Below, piece after piece: positions 45,481 through 56,998 of a stretch of DNA of 64,000 nucleotides (its first letter is position 1; each line of letters begins with the position of its first letter). Where the stretch lies: positions 1,077,001 to 1,141,000 of the forward strand of contig JAKOGI010000120.1 of the NCBI GenBank assembly GCA_029747015.1, given 5' to 3'. The notes beneath the pieces were generated by a model that had not been told where the DNA came from, ran no database searches, and was given only the letters and a program-made list of their open reading frames with translations. The stretch comes from Carnegiea gigantea (Eukaryota; Streptophyta; Magnoliopsida; Caryophyllales; Cactaceae). Position numbers and translations under genes: made by a program.

Positions 45481-47760
45481 AAACGAAAGAAGTCCAATGT
45501 GTTTCCAATATTCAAGGAATTCAAAACATGAGTGGAACTTGAATCTGAAAAAAGAATTAAGTGTTTGAGGATAGATATTGGAGGAAAATACATAGACGGT
45601 GATTCTATGGCATTGTACAAACAAGAAGGCATTCAAAGACAATTCACAATTGTCAATAGTTCACAGCAAAATGATGTAGCTCAGTAAATGAATAGGACTC
45701 TCCTACAAAGAACAAGAGCTATGTTGAGAACTGCAAGAGTGCCCAATTGTTTCTAGGCAGAAGCAGTGAAAACTGTTAGCTATTGTGAGCCACGTGATAA
45801 ATCGATCACTGTCAATGCCTATCAATTTAAAGAGTCCAATGGAGATGTGGAATGGTAAGGCAATCGATTATTCTTTCTTATATATCTTTGGATGTCTCAC
45901 TTATGTAATGTACAAATTCTAAGAAAGAACAAAACTAGATTCGAAATCTGAAAGATGCATAATTTTGGGTTATGCTAATGGTGTTAAGGGGTACCGCCTG
46001 TGAGATCCTGCTAGTCGCGAGGTTGTTGTTAATACAGATGCTGTATTTGTAGAAAGTAAACTACAAACTAAAGATGATAGCAGTGCTAAAGAGACTACTA
46101 TAATTCATATAGATAAAGAATCTAGAAAGGATAACAATTCTGAAACAGAACCAAAGCTTGAGAAACAAGAACTAAAGAGAGCCAATGATCCAGAAGTTCA
46201 ACGATCATCACATCGAATGAAGAAACCTTCATGGCAAACAGATTATGTTATGGCCAGTTATGATGCGTACTAGTTTGTAATAGAAGATGGAGAGCCATCA
46301 ACTTTTGAAAGGGTTCTGAATGGTCCAGATGCTTCTCAATGGATGACAACAGTGCAAGAAAAAATCGAAGCCTTACATAGAAACAAGACATGGGAACTTG
46401 CTAGACTTCCGCAAGTATAGAAAGCTATTATTAACAAATGGGTTTATAAGATCAAACAAGATGGCAATGATCAAGTAGAAAGATATCGTGCAAGACTAAT
46501 GGTAAAATGATATGCTTAGAAAGAAGGTATTAACTATAATGAGATATTTTCTCTTGTTGTTAGACTTATAACTGTAGGAGTAGTCTTGGTTATGTCTGCT
46601 ACATTTGATTTTCATCTAGAACAATTGCATATAAAGATAACTTTTCATCCTGGAGAACTTAAAGAGAGATATATATGTTCCAATTAGAAGGGTTTGAAGA
46701 GAAAGGAAAAGAAAACTTGGTTTGCGAGTTAACCGAATATATATATCGTTTAAAGTAGGTGCCAAGGTGTTGGTGCATGACATTTGATTCCTTCATTATT
46801 AGCCTTAGATATAACATAGTTAATTCAGACTATTGTGCATATTATAAGAGGTTTGAGGGCAATGATTTCATCATTTTGTTGTTGTATGTGGATGAAGTGT
46901 TGTTGTAAGCCCTACAAAGATCGAGTTCAAGAATTAAAGGCACAATTGGCTAGCGAGTTTGATATCAAGGATTTGGGACTAGCAAACAAGATTTTAGGGA
47001 TGAAAATACACATAGAGAGAGATAAAAAGCTATGGCTATTCCAAAATAGCTACGTAAAGAAAATCTTGCGCACTTCAATTTGCAAGATTGTAAGCCAATT
47101 TCTATCGTAGTTTCTATCAGTTATAAACTGTCCTCAAGTATGATCCCTAGCATCGAAGCTGAAAGGGTAGAAATGTCTCGAGTGTCGTATACATCGGCAT
47201 TGGGACGCCTACTGTATGCTACGATCCGTACAAGACTAGATATTGCACAAGCAGGTGAGTGGTCAGTAGATTTATGGAAAATATTGATTGAGAGCATTCG
47301 AATGGTGTGAAGAGGTTCCCAAGATACATTAAAGGGACCTCAAGTGTAACATATGTTTTGGAGGATCAGAAATGTGTTTACTCTATTACGTATCAAAGCT
47401 ACAAACTATTGTAGCATTGTCTACTACAGAAGCTGAATACATGGTAGCTATGCACAGCTGGCAGCTACCTATGCTTGCAAGGAAGCAATTTGGATAAGAA
47501 GATTAATGGGAGAACTTGGACACATGTAACAAAAGATTTCTGTGTATTGTGATAGTCAAAGTGCTTTGCACATTGCTAGAGTTCCAAGTTTTCATTCAAG
47601 GACAAAACATATTGATGTTCGTATCATTTTGCTCGAGAAGTAGTAGAGGGAGAAAGTATGGATATGCAAAAGATTGCATAAGAGATAACTTGGCAGACAT
47701 TATGACGAAGCCAGTTAATATTGACAAGTTTATATGGTGCAAGTCCTCCCATGGCTTATC
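45481..47760 (+). pseudogene. Copia-2 pol: integrase end, RT and RNase H
   Basis: Integrase continues as KRIKCLRIDIGGKYIDGDS and NSSQQNDVAQ-stop-MNRTLL. RT follows with QWMTTVQEKIEALHRNKTWE, INKWVYKIKQDG and INYNEIFSLVVRLITV. The YVDD region reads LLYVDEV-type and is damaged (about 46860). FDIKDLGLANKILGMKI and RVSYTSALGRLLYATI follow. RNase H ends with [33 protein letters not shown] and HIDVR. Stops and frameshifts occur throughout. Confidence 0.8.
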
Positions 47761-47804
47761 ATAAATGTAAGCAATATAAGACTCACCAAAAAGATTACTT
47801 TAAT

Positions 47805-48195
47805 AGCTCATTTGGTTTTGTGTAATCAAAGTGGTAATATAATTAAAATGGCAATGATGATTCCATTATCATATTTGGTTACCATTAAGGAATGTAATCA
47901 AGACTGCATTATAATTTATTTATCTCAATCTATGCAAATAGAATTATTTAGATGTTCCTAAACTATTGTGATTGCATACATTTAAATCAAAATTTACCCA
48001 ATCATAAGCATTATATTTGGGGACTTTCTCTCTCTTCTCTTAATTGCCTCTCCTCCACTTCCTATCTCTTATTACTACGCTACCACATTTTTAAAGGTTT
48101 AAAGCCCCGCTCACCCCCTCTCTCTCCTCTCCATATTTAAAGTTTAACCTAAACCATGGTCGTATTATTGTAACTATATTTTTGCACGTTCTAGA

Positions 48196-48235
<40 letters not shown>

Positions 48236-48645
48236 TCCCTCCCTCTCTCTCCCCCCCTCTCTGTCTCTCACACACACACATCATCATTATCTTCTTCTCT
48301 CTTTACTTGCTACACTTGAACAATATTACATTATTGTAATTTAGGGGAAATAGAGTGAAGTAAGTCTCATGTGATGCATCATAATCATGATAATAAGAGA
48401 TTGTATGATAATTATCACTAAAGTTACAAATAATTAAAGTAGGCAAAATAAAAGCAAATTGAATTGCAAGTACTTTACGCTACATATAAAATGAAGTATT
48501 GTTTGGAAATGAATTTATCCCATTATAATTGTAAAAATTTTGTAACCAAACATTGGAATGTAATTATTATCATATTCCATTATACTAACAATTACATTAC
48601 ATGGTTGATTACATTGTGCAGTGATTACATTACTTTCAACCAAAC
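47805..48645. mobile_element. MITE-like segment in Copia-2 3' non-coding region
   Basis: AT-rich segment between RNase H and the purine tract of Copia-2. The ends carry inverted TTTGGTT/AACCAAA with subterminal inverted motifs (TTTGGTTACC at 47872 against GTAACCAAAC at 48541, and repeated TAATCA/TGATTAC). It also contains a (CAT)n microsatellite at 48197-48234 and CT-rich tracts. The target duplication was not determined, so the class is tentative. Confidence 0.45.
48197..48234. repeat. (CAT)n microsatellite
   Basis: About twelve ATC/CAT units in a row, followed by CT- and CA-rich tracts. Confidence 0.95.
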
Positions 48646-48663
48646 CCCACATAAGTGGGAGAT

Positions 48664-48795
48664 TGTTAATATTGGTAAAGTCATATTTTTGGCTTTAAAT
48701 AAAGTAGCTTGTTATGTTTATAGAAATGAGAAAAGATGAGGAAAGAAAGTTTCCTTGTTTTAGTTAGAAAATATTCATATAAATTGGTATGTTTT
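48664..48795 (+). repeat. Copia-2 3' LTR, left piece
   Basis: Begins TGTTAATATTGG after the purine tract and follows the 5' LTR until GGTATGTTTT, where a solo LTR enters. Confidence 0.85.
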
Positions 48796-51700
48796 TGTAA
48801 CACCCCTATCTCCTAGGGTTAGGAAAAACATTTTCTTAAATTCTGGAGCGAAACAGACAGAGTTTCGCCAAAAACTAGTTATTTCCTAGGCTTAAAGCCT
48901 TACATTAGGTCCCTGCTAGGAATAAAGTATAAAAGAATACCAAACCAAGTTCAAAGGATACACGCTGGAGTCCATAACTCTACGGGCCACACTTCTGGAG
49001 TAACCAAATAATAAAGTTCAATAATAAGAAGGAAATAAAAGACACAACTCAACGGTTCACACATCCAGAGTGTTGGGGTTTACATCCCAAAAATAACTAA
49101 CTCTAACTAAACAAACAACCTACTATTAAGATGGATGGTCAACATGGCCATTTAGAGCGACTGTTATTCAGTATGCAATACATGAAGCAAAGTATTTTAT
49201 TTACATATATTTGGGAATCTAGAAATACACCATATTACATCATTAACCTCATAAAGTTATGTGTATATGTACACTTAACCCTCTTTCGAAGCAAGGGGGA
49301 AGACTCCAACTTGGCATATGTAAGTCAACTTCTATCCATCACATAGAAAACCTGGGAAAAGGGGAAATAGAGAGGGGATGAGCTACCACACGCTCAATGA
49401 GTGATCCTTAACCCCGAAAAAAACAAAACAGTTGCACGTAATACTTTTAAGTAGCAATCACACACGTTGGATATTTAATATCGCATAATAATCACATAAG
49501 GTCTCCCCTATTCGTTATTATCTTAATAACCTTCAGGATTCAAAGATGTTCCTAATCTCCTTCTATTCTATGCACAAGAGTTCTCGACTGGCCTGAACTA
49601 TTTCTCTTGTAGTTTAGTAGTGATGAGCACTTACTTAACACACGTAGCAAGCATGCCAGACTCCAAGGTAAGCTGACTCACGCACAAATTCAGGTATGGA
49701 GAACATAAGAGTAATTAATTTTCACATAAACACCGATCATCAAGGAGTTCAATTAAAATCACCAAGTGAGATTCGTTTTGGTAATAGGTTGGATTTAACG
49801 CATAAAGGCAAGGACTATTACTTAAACAGAAATAAGCATTTATAAAACAGTCGTTATTCAAAGGAAAATAATTTGGACTCAATAAAACCTCTTTTCAAGA
49901 GCACATGCACTTTTTTAAATCTTTGCACTAACATAGCCCTCGATCGAGGAGTTCTCATCACATAACAAGTACAAAATTGTTTTGAGGGGCATAGATTATG
50001 ATATTCATGCTCATGGGGAAGATCTACACTCGCTCTTCTATTATCCCCGAGGACTCTCATCATCAATGGACCATTACCCTCGTCAGGGTCTTCTAGGATT
50101 CCCACTTCTGGGTCTAACTCCCTAGAAATTAGGGTTCCCGCATACCAGGTCTGCTCCCTAAATATTTATCCAAGCACTTAGCACCATTCTCCTGGCACAA
50201 AACATTTTAGATGCATCTCAATTTAAATACAGTTTGCCTCAAGATTCTCATTGTATTACAAACAATGACATTTTCATTCTCAAGAGTGCTAAAAAGCCTT
50301 AATGAATTCAAGTCAATTTTTGAATGCACAAACCACTCATTTTGGTAAAATATGCTTATAAATGAGTTAACAACCATATGACCATTCACTTATCAAGGAA
50401 TATGACATTGAAACTTGAAGCTAGTAGATGCAATCATGTATAAACACCTCGATTTCTCAATGTTTCAAGTGCAAAATAGTTTATCCATAATGCAAGACTA
50501 TGCGATCGCATGAAGCATTAAATAAGTTATAAAAGAGCTTGTAACATCTAATTATGACTCGCTTTCGTCAAATGAGTGGCCTAATAGTTATAGTTAACCA
50601 CACATCTAGAGCATTTGCCATGTCAAATAATTCATTTACACGCTTATCAACGCACGCCTTTAAGCATATCACAAACATGTTTATTCATAATTCAAAATGT
50701 TCTCCAACTCAATAGCTCCCTTGAATAGCCTCTGTAAGCAATCAAGGGATCTTTAATACTTGAATTACTTATTAAAGATTATCCATGTTACAGGTGTTTT
50801 AGCAATTGAGGCAAGGAATGCAATCGATAACAATCAGAGTTTGCTTAAAGTACTTCAAGTTAGCTAAAAATTTCATATACAATCAGCATGCGACCCCTTT
50901 TTATTTCATTCTAAAATTATATAATTTCATATATAACAAGTTCAAGATTGGTGGCCAACTACTATTGATTTTTAGTTCAACAGAACTTGCACGATTCGTA
51001 TATATAAGCATATTTTCACAATCTTACTAATTTAACAATAACCTAGGGTCCCCTCCTCATGGCACCTTCCACAAACAAAATCCTCAAAATCAACTCATCT
51101 CAACCTAAACCATTCAAACAACTCAACTGAAGATCAATACATACCAAGTAGTCAAATTAACCTTCTACAATCCCTGTTTCCTCACAATTAGATTCATGTA
51201 AACTAAATCGTTTATCCAAACTAAATCACCTATCCAAACCAAATATTTCAATTTAAGACTCTAACAACATTCAAGATAACTCATAAACAGGATGGTAAAA
51301 CTTGCAAAATTATTAGTTATTTAAGGAATTGGAAACACCCACCTCGCTCCAAGCTTAAAGACCCCACTCTTAGGTTGTTTGGGTGATTCGAGCCATGTTT
51401 CCGGCCTCCTTCCACCCACTTGCGACTGCCATTGATTTGCTCCCCTATTTATGATGTTCTAGTTGAATTCAAGTCCACCACCAATAGGGGAGGCGGTGGT
51501 GGTGGCAGAGCTGAGAAGGGATTAGGTTGTTAGGGTTTCATTACCCACCTTCTCACCTCACCCACGCAGCATGCACACCAGCAACCACCAGCTCGGCCCT
51601 TCGCCGGCGCCTCTTCGCCGTGACAGCTGGTGGCCGCGACTCCCTCTCTGTCTTTTCTCTGCCTCTCTCTGCCGGGTTGTTGTGCTTGAAAGGGATGTGG

Positions 51701-52225
51701 GTGGAGATGGTGGTCCACTCGTCGGCGGCACGCCGCCGCTCTCTCTCTCTCTGTGTCCCCCTCTTCCTCTGTCTTTTCATGGTGGTCGGATTTGGAGGGT
51801 CATGGGGCTACGAGGTAGCAGAATCCCTCCCCCTCTGCTCTCTGTTTCGCGAAGAAGGAAGGGGGCCTCGACCCTCTTTTGTTTTCTTTTTCTTTTTTTT
51901 TTGTTTTGGTCGTTTTGGTTGTTTAATCTCATTTATTAAACTAGGTTCGGTCCTAAATCATCTGGTTTCGCTTAATCTCGACCCCTAATGTCCTCGTGCA
52001 ATTTGCTAATTTCGCATAACTACGCCTCGGGTTAATACTAACGAACTCACAAATTTTCACGTAATTGCGTAACAAATCAGGAAAATCAGTGAAATTACTC
52101 CGTATATGTATTACATGTAATTAGTGCACAAACGATTAATCTAATATGGCGAATTAGATAGGGCAACATTGATGAAAACATTAACCCAAATAGTTAGCCT
52201 TGGATTCTTAATCTCGGCTATCACA
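48796..52225. mobile_element. Solo LTR A (Del/Tekay-like gypsy), 3.43 kb
   Basis: TGTAACACCCC at the left and CGGCTATCACA at the right, flanked by a perfect 5-bp duplication GTTTT (48791-48795 and 52226-52230). There is no primer binding site, coding region or second LTR, so it is a solo LTR. The TGTAAC(A/G)CCC start is shared with 56999 and 61010. 51480-51990 is GC- and CT-rich and yields open frames without homology. Confidence 0.75.
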
Positions 52226-52230
52226 GTTTT

Positions 52231-53178
52231 TCAACTGTAACTAGTGAGAATTCCGTGCTTTGGACAGGTATGTGCTATTCTTTTAGTAGTTGATGTATTG
52301 TTTTTAATATTAAGTGTACAGTTTTTAACTAATCATAAATAGTGTCTTTTGAGAATTAGTGTATTTGTGATTTGTGTATGTTGGTATATAATGTCACGTG
52401 TCTTCATATATTAAGGTCATCTTGATTCTTGATGTCAATTACTAAGCTTTTCTTTGCTTTGGTTGCTTAAGATATTTTACAAATATAACATTCAAATTTA
52501 TTTTACGTTCCAGTGAGTCTTTCTATTAAGTTATTGGTCATAACTTTGATCATTGTATACCTAAAAATCAAATTTCACATTTAAAAGAAAAAAAAAAGTA
52601 ATAAAAATATATTTATCATCTTAATTTCATGTGTAAGGAGTACATATATGAATATAGTAAATGTTTATCTTGTGGTCATAATATTTACTTTTTCTATCAA
52701 CTAATTTTAATTATAATTCTTTATTATAATTTTGTGGCTCCTTAATTAATTGCACATAAAAAATATAATAATTACAAGTAAATATCAACTGGCATATGCC
52801 ATGCTTTGACTCTTCAAATAATTTTTTATAAAAATTATATCTTATTTTATTGAAAATTTAAAGCATTTAAGTTGTATTTCATTTAGCAGTAAATATAATA
52901 AGAATTTGCAAAGAGAATAATATGTTGTAAAAAAAGTAAATTAAAATGGTAATAAAATATTACGAAAGCTAATTGTAAACTTTGAATTAAATAAAAATAT
53001 TAATATTAACCTCCAATTCAGTAAACTTTAGCGTGGAGGATTAACTATAAAAATAGATATGTGAGTCCCAATTTAATTAGTTCATTAACCATGATATATT
53101 TATTCATTAGTGTTGTACGATCCAATGAAAACATGACAAATGTCACTCTCATAACAACCTATTCAGTTTTATATAATA
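52231..53178. other. AT-rich segment, unassigned
   Basis: After TCAACTGTAACTAGTGAGA, which matches Copia-2 LTR sequence, comes nearly 1 kb of AT-rich DNA without recognised motifs, up to the Helitron end. Confidence 0.4.
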
Positions 53179-53786
53179 CTAGTGTTATATCCCTTGCTAT
53201 GCAAGGACTTGAGTTAATTTTATTATTAAAAAATAATTAAAATATATTAATTTATTAAAATAAGTTAATTTTTGTATGATAGAATAACTATTATGATATT
53301 AAAATTACATCACTTAAAATTACATTTTTTTTGATATTAAAATTATTTATTTAATTAGGTTAATTTTTAACCTTTAATATGGAAGTTATAATCTTGTCAT
53401 TTTGATGCATCATATATTTTTTTCAATATGATTTAGTTAAGAATATGTTATTATTCTACTAATTATTCAATAAATTATTCATTAAATGGTTTCATTAAGT
53501 GGTCAATTCTTTTAATTTAATGTAACATTGTGTTAAATTAGCTTTATTCTATATGGCTATTCAAACGCCTATGTAGTTAGATTTTTTTAAATTAAATTTC
53601 AATCGCGAAGTAATAACATATAGTTAATCCTAGTTTTTTTTTCTTTCGAAGGTTCATAAATCCTAGTTAATAACATTAATGTTAATTAATATGAGTAAAC
53701 TAACATCCACCAATTTAACTTGCCAATTCATTATTTTATGCCACATCAACTTGCCACATGTCATTCATATATGATTTGTATCCAAC

Positions 53787-53855
<69 letters not shown>

Positions 53856-53887
53856 TATGAGTATGATGATGTATGATGTATGATGTA
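53179..53887 (-). mobile_element. Helitron-like end (3' terminus on the minus strand)
   Basis: On the minus strand the sequence reads CCTTGCATAGCAAGG (perfect 6-bp stem, 53192-53206), nine bases, then CTAG followed by T. That is the Helitron 3' signature of hairpin plus CTRR before a host T. The opposite end probably lies before TTGTAACTC at about 53888, where Copia-2 LTR sequence resumes, but it lacks a textbook TC-start motif. A long (TA)n lies at 53794-53851. No Rep/helicase coding is present. Confidence 0.55.
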
Positions 53888-54083
53888 TGATGATTGTAAC
53901 TCATTTTTAAGAGAGAGAAATACAAAGAAGCAAAAGGGTTTAGAGAGAGAATGCTAGTATTACATCCTTATATTTAGTAAGCAGTTATGATATCTCTTCG
54001 TATATCAATGCCTAAATTTCTTAATCCTATTTTAGGAGTGCAAGATACCGACTTCAGATCCATGTAATCTTCAGAATCTAACA
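53888..54083 (+). repeat. Copia-2 3' LTR, right piece
   Basis: TTGTAACTCATTTTTAAGAG onward matches the 5' LTR to its AATCTAACA end. Confidence 0.85.
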
Positions 54084-54749
54084 CGATGGAGAGATAAGGC
54101 AACGACAATAGTCAATAGGTCATCCAAGAAAGATAAAATCCAATGGTAATTAAAAATTTGTGGGCTTCTTACAGTCAACAACTTAAGCGTCAACCCATCT
54201 ATATCTTTGTGTAACTCTATGAGGTCGGAATGTTAATAGAAGAAGAAATATAACAAAATCTAAAATTCAGCTAGCACAATAATAGCAATAGTTGCGTTTA
54301 CTTGAGAAAAAGGGATAAAATCATTAGGTGAATAATAAAATGAATTCTAGTAGCACAGACGAACTATAAATTAAGTACTTGTAATTAATAATAAATATAT
54401 ATCGCTTTGGTTCAATTCATGACTTCGATCGCTAGGGGATCTATTACGTATAGCATCTTTTGTGTATAATTTTGTCATATTAGAGTTCACTCTCCTTCTT
54501 TTGCACCTCCGTAAAATTCTCATGTTAACAAACTATCTTTTAGATTGTATCTTATACAGTTGTAAAGATCTTGTTTAGCTTAATAAAAGGTACGTTGGTG
54601 AGGGAGAAGCACCAACACAGAATTCTCTTCTAAGTCTCTAAAAGTTCGCATGGTATCAAAGCTTGGTTATTTGGAAAAAAAAAACCCCAACAATGGAATC
54701 TTCACCATGGATGGGAAGAACAATCAAGAAAAGGAAGACAAAATCGAGA

Positions 54750-55700
54750 AACACATCATGAATATGGACTCAAATAATCTTCAATCACCCTATTATCTAT
54801 GTAGTTCGGACAGTCCCAACAACATCATCAGCCCAGTAATACTAAACGGAAACAATTATGCAAATTAGAGCAGGCTAACAATCAATGCCTTGAAATCAAA
54901 GAACAAAGTTTTGTTCATTAATGAGACGATTTCTAGACCTCAGAATAACTCCCCAGAAGTAAATGCATGGGAGAGATGTAATTCAATGGTGATCGTCAGG
55001 TTTAGAACATCATTGATAAAAATCTCCACGGATCAATCGCCTATGCTGAGACATCCAGGCATATTTGTACTGACCTTGAAGAGAGATACTCACAGGGAAA
55101 TGCGATCAGGGTGCATCAAATTAAATGCAAATTGAGCCTAACCATTCAAGGAAGTCTCAATGTTGCAGATTATTTCACAAAATTAAAAACTTTGTGAAAT
55201 GAACTTGAAAATTACTAGATTACACAACCCTATTCTTGCAGTGCTAGAAAGGATATAAGCAAACAGTTGGAGGAGGAAAAGATCCACCAATTCTTGATGG
55301 GTCTTGAATTAGACATGTGCAGTATAGTGCACTCCAACATCCTCTCACTCGAGGCCCTACCAACTCTAAACAAGGTGTACGCGTTTTTTGCTCGAGAGGA
55401 ACTGCAACAGAGCATGGCGAAGGGAATAGACAACCGCGGGTTTGTTGAAGGTGCTGCACTTAAGGCCACTGCAAATTGAAGTCATTGGAGCACCACCTAC
55501 ACAAGAAATGAGAACCGACCACGATGTATCCATTGCCACAAGATGGGTCATGAAAAGGATCAATGCTTTGAGTTGGTCAGATACCCACCAAACTGGGGGA
55601 ATAGAAGAAACACTCGGGCTAATCAAGGAAGAGGAAGAGGAGTGGTGAAGCTGTGGAATAGCCACGAAGGAGATGAAAGAGCTAGTTAGATACATGTAGC
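54750..55700 (+). pseudogene. Copia-3 gag
   Basis: NMDSNNLQSPYYLCSSDSPN and PVILNGNNYAN-stop (Trp lost) form the N-terminal gag motif. Then LTINALKSKNKVLFINETI and AWERCNSMV, and after frame changes KIHQFLMGLELDMCSIVHSN with LPTLNKVYAFFAREE. The knuckle is CIHCHKMGHEKDQCFEL (about 55526). Several stops. Confidence 0.8.
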
Positions 55701-55829
55701 GCTGCCTGGGAAAAATTAGATAGGGGGAGGAGAAGCTCTCCTTCTAGCGGGTCAAGATGCCCCATCTAAAGATAATCTAAACAGGCCACAAAATAGGTTT
55801 TGTGGGCTGACAGCTACCTAATTAGAGGA

Positions 55830-56998
55830 AATGTATGCAATTTTTAAGGCAAAAGAGGCCCAGCAAAGGATGAGTGGTAAGAATTATAGTGCGATTTCAA
55901 TACAGTGGGTCCTTGATAGTGGTGCTTCACATCATATGACTAATAATCCTAATATCCTTCAAAATGCTTTCCAACTAACCAAACCAATCTTGATTACCGC
56001 TACTAGTGAGGTGCCGATTTTGGTTGAAAAACAAGGAACTGTTGTTATATCTCCTCAACTAGTTCTCCAAAATGTTCCATATTCACCTCATTTTTCATGT
56101 AGCCTTATGGCAAACACTTGCAATATCTTGTAACTGATGGTGGAAATTCTTGTCTGATGTAGGATCGCACCTCGAAGAGGTGGATTGGAGTGGGTGACTT
56201 GAAAAATGGGGTCTACTGCTTGAAAAACGTCGTTGAAGGCTCAACGTGTGTGGCAGTTCGTAAAGAAGATGCGGTACTTTGGCACCAACGGTTGGGACAC
56301 CCATCGTTTGGTAGCATATCCCTTTTATCTAGTGTATGTGGTTTTGAGTTGAATAAAGGAGCTCATGACTGTTGTGATGTGTGTCATAGAGCTAAACAAA
56401 CAAGAAATACTTTTCCTCTAAGTGATTCTAGAGCTACTGGACCTTTCCAACTTATAAATTGTGATTTATAGGGGAGATATCATACTCCATGTATGTTGGA
56501 TGTTATTATTTTTTGGGTATAGTGGATGATTTCAGTAGGACTATATGGGCTTTTTTTTAAAGCATAAAGATGAAACTTTTAAATGTCTTGAGAATTTTTT
56601 GTTAATGGTAAAAACTCAATTTGGTATGCTTATTCAACAGGTCAGGATTGACGATGGAACTAAATTCACTAATGGGCCCTTCCAACAATTTATTGCTACC
56701 AAGGGAGTTATGCATGAGACATCGTGTGTGGACACCCCATAACAAAATGGTTGGGTACCGTAAAAATAGACATCTCCTTAATATTGCTAGGGCACTAAGG
56801 TTCCAAGCCTCTCTTCTGGTAAAATTTTGGCGTGAGTGTGTACTGACGGCCGTATATCTTATTAATCGCACTCCCACAAAGCTCCTGGGCTCAAAAACTC
56901 CATATGAAATGTTGTTTGGAGTCAAACCAACCTACGAACATATTCGAGTGTTTGGATCACTATGTTATGCTCATAATCACTCTAGAGGTCGCAATAAG
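55830..56998 (+). pseudogene. Copia-3 pol: protease and integrase
   Basis: Protease active site WVLDSGASHHMTNN (about 55910). GAG-pre-integrase is DAVLWHQRLGHPSFGSIS with CDVCHRAKQTR. The integrase core has INCDL, VDDFSRTIW, IDDGTKF and NGWV, with a degenerate EQNG motif and stops. FWRECVLTAVYLINRTPTKL and YEHIRVFGSLCYA close the segment. The first catalytic Asp (NCDL) and second (IDDG) are visible; the Glu motif is not. Confidence 0.85.

Larger units (their letters stand above)
42300..54083 (+). mobile_element. Copia-2: Tnt1-like Ty1/copia element with nested insertions
   Basis: 5' LTR 42300-42643 ends AATCTAACA before a Met-tRNA site GTGGTATCAGAG. The 3' LTR starts at 48664 after the purine tract AAGTGGGAGAT and, after interruption, ends AATCTAACA at 54083. 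Flanks CAATG (42295-42299) and CGATG (54084-54088) fit a target duplication with one change. The interior holds broken gag and pol of the TNT1-94-like type. It is interrupted by an L1-type LINE (43952-45480), by a MITE-like segment (about 47805-48645), and in the 3' LTR by a solo LTR (48796-52225) and further AT-rich DNA with a Helitron end. Confidence 0.85.

Noticed and set aside
51527..51988. Overlapping open frames of up to 153 codons on both strands
   Set aside because: They fall in the GC/CT-rich part of solo LTR A, with no domain and a simple-sequence bias.
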